A DNA stretch of 64,000 nt from Paulinella micropora (lineage: Eukaryota > Cercozoa > Imbricatea > Euglyphida > Paulinellidae), in NCBI GenBank assembly GCA_019918135.1, contig WBZZ01003008.1, positions 100,001 through 164,000 on the forward strand, given 5' to 3'. The translations under genes were made by a program, and so were the position numbers. Below are positions 58,252-64,000 of this stretch, piece after piece (positions within the stretch are counted from its first letter, which is position 1; each line of letters starts with the position of its first letter). The notes below the pieces were generated by a model that ran no database searches, was not told the DNA's origin, and saw only the letters and a list, made by a program, of their open reading frames with translations.

Positions 58252-58997
58252 TTTTTTGACACGTTTTTTCTCGTTTTCTCGGAGAACATTTCATCAATAA
58301 TTCTTCGTCTTTTTTCTTCTTTCAAATCTTTTTCTTGTTTATTTACTTTGTCAGTTATATCAGTTATTTTTGGGGAAGATGTAGTTGCGGTTTTCTTTGG
58401 TTTATTTGTAGTTGAAGGGGGATTAGGGTTCGCTATAATAGGCTGTGCAACTGGAGCCGTCAATAATCCCTGTCTATGTCGTTGTTCTGCCTGTAGTTCC
58501 TGAATAAGTCGTTGTTCCTTTTTCTGTTCCCTAGACTTTTCTTCCTGTCTTTCCTTAATCTCCGCAAGTTGTTTTTTATGTTCCCTATCCATTGTTTCTT
58601 TTAGTTCCTTAGCATCGGCTTGGATTTTTCTTTCTAGCCTCTTCTTCTCCTCTTCTAAATCCTCCCTTTTCTTCTTTTCCTTTTCTTCCTCGTCATGTAT
58701 TAACTCATATTTCTTTTGTAAGTTGCTTTGTATCTGGTTTCGGTTCTCGTGTTCAAGACGATTGAAATCAGATTTTATTATTTTTTCTCTTGGTTTGCGG
58801 CTAGCCCTTTGCGACTTTGGTTTGCTAATATATTTCATAAAAAGTTTAACGATTTGTAATGTGCTTAAATCATTTGTTTTCTTACCAAAATTAAGATAAT
58901 ATTTTTTACCCTTCTGGATAATATATGGCCTCCCGCTCTTATTTCTATAAACTCGTGGTGGACGGACTTTCGCCTTCTTAGTCTTAGCCGAACCCAT
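58248..58997 (-). CDS. PLV basic/coiled-coil structural protein
   Basis: The 249-residue frame begins with a conserved-looking basic head (VYRNKSGRPYIIQKGKKYYL), then has a long Glu/Lys/Arg coiled coil (EEEKEKKKREDLEEEKKRLE). A Pro/Thr linker follows and then a second charged helix. Such proteins are found beside the protease in PLVs and may be scaffold or DNA-core proteins; this is by position. It overlaps the protease gene by four bases, suggesting co-transcription. It is intact and has a clear promoter-like motif at 58998-59017. Confidence 0.5.
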   Translation of the reverse strand: MGSAKTKKAKVRPPRVYRNKSGRPYIIQKGKKYYLNFGKKTNDLSTLQIVKLFMKYISKPKSQRASRKPREKIIKSDFNRLEHENRNQIQSNLQKKYELIHDEEEKEKKKREDLEEEKKRLERKIQADAKELKETMDREHKKQLAEIKERQEEKSREQKKEQRLIQELQAEQRHRQGLLTAPVAQPIIANPNPPSTTNKPKKTATTSSPKITDITDKVNKQEKDLKEEKRRRIIDEMFSEKTRKNVSKK

Positions 58998-59049
58998 TAT
59001 ATTATCAAAAAAATATTTCTAGAAACAAAAATATCTTCAACGGAACTTA

Positions 59050-59087
59050 GCCCCGCAAGCGGGGCAGTTGATGAAACATGTTTCATC
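59050..59087. terminator. Two adjacent palindromes between PLV genes
   Basis: GCCCCGCAAGCGGGGC (59050-59065) and GATGAAACATGTTTCATC (59070-59087) lie side by side just after the small basic gene ends (59083). CGGAACTT flanks both sides. These are hairpin 3'-end signals or repeat insertions. Confidence 0.55.
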
Positions 59088-59391
59088 GGAACTTTACAGC
59101 CCCTCCTCGTTGCTTACCATAACCAAGTTTTGCAGCAGTAGCACTAACACTACCAGCGTAAGGCACCCCAACACTACTCAACGCCCCCGCAGTCCTAGAG
59201 ATTACCTTATTATCGCGAAGGAATTTATTAACAGCCAAGGCAGTTTTTCCGACCTTAGCCCAGTTAATCTTTCCTCCCTTTTGACCACTCTTCTTCTTGG
59301 TTTTCTTTTTTCCTCCCTTCTGTGGCATTGATGGATTGTATCCGATGTTATATCCTGATGGTTGTGAAATTATCACTGGTGATACTGGCAT
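59083..59391 (-). CDS. PLV small basic protein, ~102 aa
   Basis: From the ATG at 59391 it reads MPVSPVIISQPSGYNIGYNP. A Lys/Gly-rich block follows (KGGKKKTKKKSGQKGGK), and the tail is hydrophobic and amphipathic (RDNKVISRTAGALSSVGVPY) and ends GYGKQRGGAVKFR. By composition it resembles adenovirus-like core or lytic peptides such as pX/pVI, though no homology is shown. It is likely DNA-condensing or membrane-active. It is intact. Confidence 0.5.
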   Translation of the reverse strand: MPVSPVIISQPSGYNIGYNPSMPQKGGKKKTKKKSGQKGGKINWAKVGKTALAVNKFLRDNKVISRTAGALSSVGVPYAGSVSATAAKLGYGKQRGGAVKFR

Positions 59392-59431
59392 ATATAATAC
59401 AGAAAAATAATTAATTACGAATTTTATTTTT

Positions 59432-60250
59432 TTACTTAAGACGATAAGCAAAGTTTTTTCTTAACTCATCATCAACACTTGAAACATAAAGAAAATTAAA
59501 TCTCTCCTTTGTTGCTTCGTGATACTTTTGAAGAAAGTAATCAAAATCAAAAGATAAGTCTAAGTGCTTATAAACGAGTTCCATTTTGTCCTGAGACTGG
59601 CTTGGAAAGATTAATAGATAATCTAATTGCTTAATGGCTTCTGGCCGTAGGTCGTTCAGATACTGACTAGACATAATCACCTTTGATTTATAGTGCCTAT
59701 TCTTTTTTAACAAATCGCTTACGGACTTGTCTCTTAATCCACTTCCTAAATCATCCAAAACAAAAACAACCTCTGGCGAAATATACTTGCTCGGTCGTTC
59801 TTTTGGTGCTTCATTTGTCTGTTTCTTTTCTTTTCCAAAATAGAGAAATTGTGGTTTCTCCATCGGTTCTTTATCATCCTGTTTTACTTCTCCTTCGTGC
59901 TCTTCATCCTGCCTGTTCAGTTTGTCCAACTCGTAATCAATAATATTCACACCATCCGATTTAAGAAAAGTATATATCGCCATCGGGTTTCCCCTGTTCT
60001 TAAAGTGCTTTACCATTGCTTTATAAATGTAGTCCTTGTGGATTGTTGAAGCGATAATAACAATACGGGTTTTTCTGTCTGTTGTCCGTTTCAGTATTTC
60101 AAAGAGTGCTGTTGTTTTCCCGCTCTTCTTACGAGCGAGAAGAAATATATTGGCATAAGGCTCATTGAATAATTTATAACCCTTGGCCTTTTTGTTTCCA
60201 TCACCCTCTTGTTTTACTGGCTTCACCTTGACATTGTTTATTTTAAGCAT
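59432..60250 (-). CDS. PLV genome-packaging ATPase (A32-like, FtsK-HerA type)
   Basis: The 272-residue frame starts at ATG 60250. Walker A is LARKKSGKTTALFEIL (~38-53). Walker B is VVFVLDDLGSGL (~158-169). The sensor-like SKVIMSSQYLNDLRPEAI follows, typical of A32-type viral packaging ATPases (SSQ / Q-x-x-L). It pumps DNA into the capsid. A ~45-residue charged insertion (QDEEHEGEVKQDDKEPMEK) separates the motifs. It is intact and lies on the structural strand. Confidence 0.85.
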   Translation of the reverse strand: MLKINNVKVKPVKQEGDGNKKAKGYKLFNEPYANIFLLARKKSGKTTALFEILKRTTDRKTRIVIIASTIHKDYIYKAMVKHFKNRGNPMAIYTFLKSDGVNIIDYELDKLNRQDEEHEGEVKQDDKEPMEKPQFLYFGKEKKQTNEAPKERPSKYISPEVVFVLDDLGSGLRDKSVSDLLKKNRHYKSKVIMSSQYLNDLRPEAIKQLDYLLIFPSQSQDKMELVYKHLDLSFDFDYFLQKYHEATKERFNFLYVSSVDDELRKNFAYRLK

Positions 60251-60300
60251 CGTATATATTATTAAGCAAGAAATAGTTATGAATTTCTAAATTCATACAT

Positions 60301-60313
60301 TGTTGCTACGCAA
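60301..60313. terminator. Short hairpin at the end of the 60306 gene
   Basis: GTTGC, TAC, GCAAC overlaps the last codons of the gene that ends at 60306. It is small and may be chance. Confidence 0.3.
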
Positions 60314-60686
60314 CGAATTCCAAACACACAACAATTCTTCCCGCTAAATTTCCTGTGTCAATATTTCCGCTGTCGGTTTCAAGGACTTTAAATGTATATT
60401 GTCCGTCTGTCCATCCGACGACACCCAAATTATAACCGAGATTTGAAATGTTTGCTATAGTGCTGTCCGCAAATGTTCCAATAATTCCAATTCTGTCCAT
60501 ATAAAGAATTCTGGTTTTTGTCTCTGTCTGGTCGTTCATATAGTGAATAAATTTTACATTCATTTTGGTGGGTGTGAATGACATTTGAATATTTTTATTA
60601 AATGTTTTGCTTCCTCCAGCAAAATCATTGCTTAGAAAAATAATCTTTTGGTATTTATAGTCAGTCATGGTTATATTACTACTCAT
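60306..60686 (-). CDS. PLV small beta-rich protein, ~126 aa
   Basis: The ATG at 60686 (MSSNITMTDYKYQKIIFLSN) is preferred; another Met is at 60668. The sequence is beta-rich (TKMNVKFIHYMNDQTETKT, NLGVVGWTDGQYTFKVL) and ends GRIVVCLEFVA. There are no signal or membrane segments. It may be a capsid-associated or cement protein, based only on its place among structural genes. Upstream, AATATTTTGATTATTAAAAA resembles the shared promoter motif. Confidence 0.5.
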   Translation of the reverse strand: MSSNITMTDYKYQKIIFLSNDFAGGSKTFNKNIQMSFTPTKMNVKFIHYMNDQTETKTRILYMDRIGIIGTFADSTIANISNLGYNLGVVGWTDGQYTFKVLETDSGNIDTGNLAGRIVVCLEFVA

Positions 60687-60924
60687 AAACTTTTTAATAA
60701 TCAAAATATTTTCGCGGACTGCCTGCGACTTTTACTCACGGATAAGTGAAAAAAAGAATATAAGTTGTGTTTATTGTATTCAAAAAGGTATAGATACTAA
60801 ATTTAAATGTATTTACAAACCGATGAGTGATTGGTGTGTTAGTTTTGATGCAGCAATGCCTTTAATCTGTGATGGTGATAATAGATGGTATATGACACAT
60901 ATATACGAATGTTCATTTCTTTGA
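60667..60924 (+). CDS. Possible PLV small Cys-rich protein, 85 aa
   Basis: On the opposite strand to its neighbours, the frame reads MVILLLINFLIIKIFSRTAC, then CVYCIQKGIDTKFKCIYKP and SDWCVSFDAAMPLICDGDNR. The Cys/Trp pattern looks coding-like, but the start overlaps the 60686 gene and its promoter region. A shorter product or chance is possible. Confidence 0.35.
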   Translation: MVILLLINFLIIKIFSRTACDFYSRISEKKNISCVYCIQKGIDTKFKCIYKPMSDWCVSFDAAMPLICDGDNRWYMTHIYECSFL

Positions 60925-61098
60925 TATTTGAGAATTTCACTCCCAATCTGACTGATCGTCAGATATCCCGTTTATTCTCAAACATCGTAAACAGACAAAA
61001 AAAATAAAAATGGGAGACGATGTTTATCAATATCTCAAACAAGTTTGAGATTACGAGTATGAGCGAAGCGAATGAAAGTGTAGTTGATAAATATCATT
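60920..61098. other. Hairpin-cassette pair 3 with embedded palindromes
   Basis: The cassette 60923-60987 has stems TTTGAGAAT / ATTCTCAAA flanked by GATA and CATCG, with an ATCTGAC / GTCAGAT palindrome (60946-60964) inside. The inverted partner 61018-61095 has stems TTTATCAA / TTGATAAA, with ATCTCAAAC / GTTTGAGAT (61032-61051) inside. Confidence 0.8.
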
Positions 61099-61444
61099 TC
61101 TTTGAAGAAGGCGATGGAAGGCAAATCCCAATCAAAAGTGTTAAAATACCGACATAAGTATTAGCAACCTCACAAGGTAAGTTCTTTTCAGATAGCCTTA
61201 CGATACAAAGGGTGATGATGGATATAATGATACCCATTTGAAATAAGTATTTAATAAGTCGGCTGTCTGTCGGTCTATTTTTCATACAACAGCACGACCA
61301 GTTATCCTCTAATTCGTGCTCTACTTTTTTTTCCTCAGTCTTTAGTTCTACTTCAAGAACACGGGATTTTAACTCGGGAGTTAGTGCGCCATCCATATCC
61401 ATAATAGGTGGGGGTCTGTGAAGTCTGGTTGTATTATTAGCCAT
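61094..61444 (-). CDS. PLV membrane protein with C-terminal hydrophobic segments
   Basis: ATG 61444 starts MANNTTRLHRPPPIMDMDGA. A charged soluble front (EVELKTEEKKVEHELED) is followed by SCCCMKN and two hydrophobic stretches (FQMGIIISIITLCIV; TYVGILTLLIGICLP) and ends PSPSSKK. Two membrane helices near the C-terminus are predicted by eye. Similar small proteins occur in PLVs, where they may sit in an inner membrane. The role is unknown. It overlaps the fibre gene end by 8 bases. Confidence 0.55.
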   Translation of the reverse strand: MANNTTRLHRPPPIMDMDGALTPELKSRVLEVELKTEEKKVEHELEDNWSCCCMKNRPTDSRLIKYLFQMGIIISIITLCIVRLSEKNLPCEVANTYVGILTLLIGICLPSPSSKK

Positions 61445-62603
61445 TGGTTGGATATACAACGGCTCGTATTTCTGCTAGTTGGTTGGTTAAATCTTGTAAT
61501 ATATTAAGTAAAGTTTTATTTTCTTTCTCTAAATTAATCACCCTATCTCGGACATGTCCGAGATTATCTGCCATATGTTGAAATCCGCTGACCAATACAG
61601 GTATAAAGTCAGTATATGTTATGCCTTCAAGGTAGCCATCTCCGTCGTCTGCTTTTATTCCACTTTCAGATACAAATTCTGGAAATACTTTTTTAACTTC
61701 GTCCGCGATAAATCCGTGGTTCTTTTGTTCTTTCTTTTCGTCTGCTTTCCAATAATACGAACAACAATTTATCTTCATTAGTTTCTCACAACAATCCCCG
61801 CAGTCTAATGTTTTAATATCTGATTTTAGCCTCCTGTCCGATGAGTTTGTCCAAGCACCATTTAGCGGAATATAATTATAACTACCAGACGGCTCGCTGT
61901 TGGTATTTGTAGTAGTCCAAGCGTGGAGCAAACCAGTTGAAGATGTAAGCACTCCATAATTCGTATATCCTCCTGATTTAAAATGTAGTAGCGGGTCGTT
62001 AGTATAAGTTGGTCTTTTTCGTATTAATAAATTACCGCTAGAAGTTGTTGGTAAAACTAACTCTCCCGACGTATTAATTTCCATTGCGACATTAAACGAT
62101 ACATTATTTCCCACCGTTACTCCTGATTTGTAATAGAAAGTAAGATTAGTGCCTTTTTGTATTACAAAGTTAGATGTCGCAGAAGATGATTTCCATACCC
62201 CTCCCGACACATAAGCATCAAAACCTAAATTAATATCATTATGAGCATAATTCCACATTTGAAAAACTGGATAGCCATCTGCTGTTGTTATTGCCTGTAT
62301 ATGTGGCCCCGCTGGGTCGCTCGCAGTTCCATATAACTCTAATCCACCAGTTGCTCCTGTTCCTTTTGTTGTGTTGCCTATGATTATCGGCTTACCAGAT
62401 GCTGTTGTTATTTTATCGCTCGTTGCCAATGTCGTTGTTGATATCCCCGCATTTGCCGTTATCGCCCCACTCGCTGTTATTGCCTTAGTTGTTAATAAGC
62501 CTGATGTGCTATCAATTATCATTGCGGTGTTAAATGTTATATTACTTCCTACCGCTACTCCTGATGCATATTGAAAAAGGAGATTAGTGCCTTTGGCTAT
62601 CAT
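61437..62603 (-). CDS. PLV fibre protein, C-terminal part with S74 chaperone domain
   Basis: The 388-residue frame has repeated beta segments (ITTASGKPIIIGNTTKGTGA, NFVIQKGTNLTFYYKSGVTV). It ends with an intramolecular-chaperone domain: SDRRLKSDIKTLD carries the catalytic Ser-Asp and the conserved Arg/Lys. NHGFIADEVKKVFPEFVSE and a coiled-coil tail follow. In phage and viral fibres this domain trimerises the shaft and then cuts itself off. The fibre likely binds host cells. It belongs with the frame at 62780-64000. Confidence 0.8.
   Translation of the reverse strand: MIAKGTNLLFQYASGVAVGSNITFNTAMIIDSTSGLLTTKAITASGAITANAGISTTTLATSDKITTASGKPIIIGNTTKGTGATGGLELYGTASDPAGPHIQAITTADGYPVFQMWNYAHNDINLGFDAYVSGGVWKSSSATSNFVIQKGTNLTFYYKSGVTVGNNVSFNVAMEINTSGELVLPTTSSGNLLIRKRPTYTNDPLLHFKSGGYTNYGVLTSSTGLLHAWTTTNTNSEPSGSYNYIPLNGAWTNSSDRRLKSDIKTLDCGDCCEKLMKINCCSYYWKADEKKEQKNHGFIADEVKKVFPEFVSESGIKADDGDGYLEGITYTDFIPVLVSGFQHMADNLGHVRDRVINLEKENKTLLNILQDLTNQLAEIRAVVYPTNG
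61545..61564. repeat. 20-bp perfect palindrome inside the fibre gene
   Basis: ATCTCGGACATGTCCGAGAT differs from the pPolB palindrome by one compensated base pair. Both genes read through it in similar frames (DNL-R/G-HV). Confidence 0.8.
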
Positions 62604-62779
62604 AAAATTTGAGGTAGCAGAACTTGACTTATCATTAACCGCACCATCCCAATAACAATCAAATTTTAATGATATGTCGCTATGACTATTGTTAATTAAT
62701 TGAAAACAAGGATAATTTGGGTCGGCCGTTATAAATGCTTGTATGTGCGGCCCTGCTACACCAGATGTCCCGTATAATT

Positions 62780-64000
62780 CTAATCCCCCGTGTATGCCGC
62801 CAATCCTCTCGTTGTTCTTCCCAATATTAATGGTTTATCTTGTGCGATCGTTATTTTGTCGCTCGTTGCCAATGTCGTCGTTGATATACCCGCGGTTGAA
62901 GTAATTGTCGTTCCTGTTATTGTTCCGCCATTTGTTATATTGTTTGAATTCATATCTAAGGCACCATAAAACCGCATACCCCCAGCATTGTGAAAACGGA
63001 CAATGTCAGACGAAGCACTTTTATTATCCAAAAGTTTTGAAATATAAAGTCCCGCCCCTTTTACATCAGATGCTACATTCGTAAATACATAACCTCGTTG
63101 GTTCGCGGTTCCACTTGAAGCAGTATTTAGAGTAAATAAGAAATACTGATAATCACCCGTCGTCTGTGAAAAGAATATATCTCCTCCATTTTGGTTTAAT
63201 ATCCTCGCCCCATTATATGTAATATTTCCACCATTAATGATATCTACATTATTGAAATCGGCTTGGCTTAACAAATTTAGTGCTTTTACATCATTTCTTG
63301 TTCCATTAAATATTTTAATTCCCGTTATGGTTTGGTCGCCTGTTAGTTTTACATTTTGCCTGTCCAATGTGTCCGCATACCCTTTTGTCGCTCCGTCCGT
63401 TGATAATGTCGGAGTTCCAAGGTTGGCTATTTTGCTACTATTACAATCTAACCCCGAAGCATTTACCCAACCGACAATCGTCCCGTCAATAATAAAACTT
63501 ATTTTTTTCGCAGAAATTTCAAAGTTGTAATATGTTGCAGTTTTCATATCCAAACTAGCAATTGACCCGATATTACTGGTAGAATTGAAAACCACGAATG
63601 TTCCTTTTGTTGTCGCATTCGTTGAATTTCCTGTTATTTCAAGACCACTACTATATGTCTTAATTCCTGCTATGGTTTGGTTTCCTGTTAGTTTCACATT
63701 TTGGCCGTCTAATGTATCCGCATACCCTTTTGTCGCTCCGTCCGTTGTTGCTGTTGGTGTGGCCAAATTTGTAATTTTTCTGTTGTTCAAAGATAGTGTA
63801 GTGCCAGTCGCGGTCGCGATTACATTATCCCCCGCATATAAATCAACATATGACCCTGTTATTTGTATTGGATAATAGGCCGCGGTTGCTATTTTTTGTG
63901 CCACAATCTCTCCTATATTTGTCGCCGTATCAAAGGCAATACCGATACCATCAAAAGCGGTTGGAGCTGTGGCGCCCCGCACTTCTATTGTTGAAGTAAA
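62780..64000 (-). CDS. PLV fibre shaft region, runs off the window
   Basis: The frame is open to the right edge. It consists of repeated shaft-like units: TLDGQNVKLTGNQTIAGIKT and TLDRQNVKLTGDQTITGIKI recur, with GATKGYADTLD repeats and SNNITNGGTITGTTITST. Thr/Asn/Gly-rich beta repeats of this kind form trimeric shafts. It shares the 'ATSDKIT' unit with the frame at 61437-62603, so both probably belong to one fibre locus. Its start lies outside the window. Confidence 0.65.
   Translation of the reverse strand, partial: FTSTIEVRGATAPTAFDGIGIAFDTATNIGEIVAQKIATAAYYPIQITGSYVDLYAGDNVIATATGTTLSLNNRKITNLATPTATTDGATKGYADTLDGQNVKLTGNQTIAGIKTYSSGLEITGNSTNATTKGTFVVFNSTSNIGSIASLDMKTATYYNFEISAKKISFIIDGTIVGWVNASGLDCNSSKIANLGTPTLSTDGATKGYADTLDRQNVKLTGDQTITGIKIFNGTRNDVKALNLLSQADFNNVDIINGGNITYNGARILNQNGGDIFFSQTTGDYQYFLFTLNTASSGTANQRGYVFTNVASDVKGAGLYISKLLDNKSASSDIVRFHNAGGMRFYGALDMNSNNITNGGTITGTTITSTAGISTTTLATSDKITIAQDKPLILGRTTRGLAAYTGD

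Larger units (their letters stand above)
47483..64000. mobile_element. Polinton-like virus (PLV), integrated; right end beyond window
   Basis: The element starts AGTATAGGGTGCCACTTTGG. The AGT start and protein-primed polymerase are Polinton/PLV hallmarks. Parts in order: zinc-finger protein, polymerase N-terminal module, pPolB, two small paralogues, surface protein, major capsid, minor capsid, protease, coiled-coil protein, small basic protein, packaging ATPase, small proteins, membrane protein and S74 fibre. The DNA is AT-rich against a GC-rich neighbourhood. Most genes are open, with perhaps two breaks, so it looks young and close to whole. No integrase lies in the visible 16.5 kb. Confidence 0.9.

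Overview
The window is eukaryotic DNA in which several mobile or virus-derived layers are stacked on one another. Evidence for a eukaryote: GT..AG introns in at least three genes, a recognisable SKP1 gene, tRNA-derived SINEs, a Ty1/copia retroelement and a Polinton-like element. A protist or alga seems most likely, but nothing here fixes the species.

Layout. (1) 1-3000: a poorly conserved Pro/Ser/Thr-rich coding relic on the minus strand, flanked by a short direct repeat. (2) 5311-22917: an old, broken Ty1/copia element (gag, protease, integrase, reverse transcriptase, RNase H). No LTR pair was recognised. (3) 11564-21845: a 10.3-kb DNA transposon with ~650-bp terminal inverted repeats, inserted in the copia reverse transcriptase. 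It carries a six-exon coiled-coil gene on the minus strand, with four tandem tRNA-derived SINEs in its last intron. It also carries a spliced Cys-containing gene on the plus strand and a transposase-like gene that is itself split by ~1.8 kb of GC-rich DNA (18.7-20.46 kb). (4) 23.4-47.5 kb: a GC-rich, gene-dense stretch on both strands, rich in G/C homopolymers. It holds a two-exon SKP1 gene, an 823-aa tyrosine recombinase, a protein with a BRO/KilA-N-like start, a proline-rich repeat protein, a type II membrane protein and several unrecognised long genes. Parts are duplicated internally. One gene also has a complete copy inside the long-TIR transposon, next to an F-box-like frame. (5) 47483 to the right edge: an AT-rich Polinton-like virus (PLV) that begins with AGT inside the truncated copy of that duplicated gene.

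The PLV carries a protein-primed DNA polymerase B on the plus strand. On the minus strand it carries a double-jelly-roll major capsid protein, a penton-like minor capsid protein, an adenain/Ulp1-type protease, an A32-type packaging ATPase, a small basic protein, membrane and surface proteins, and an S74-type self-cleaving fibre that runs off the window. This is a near-complete morphogenesis set, mostly open and therefore apparently young. No integrase and no right terminus lie in the window.

The most unusual signals are in the PLV non-coding DNA. Three intergenic regions each hold a pair of inverted hairpin cassettes with constant flanks (GATA, CATCG) but stems of different sequence that still pair. 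A separate family of ~20-bp ATCTC...GAGAT palindromes recurs in both genes and spacers. Other points of interest are the SINE array in an intron, the large tyrosine recombinase in a gene-rich GC island, and the co-occurrence of F-box-like and SKP1-like proteins.
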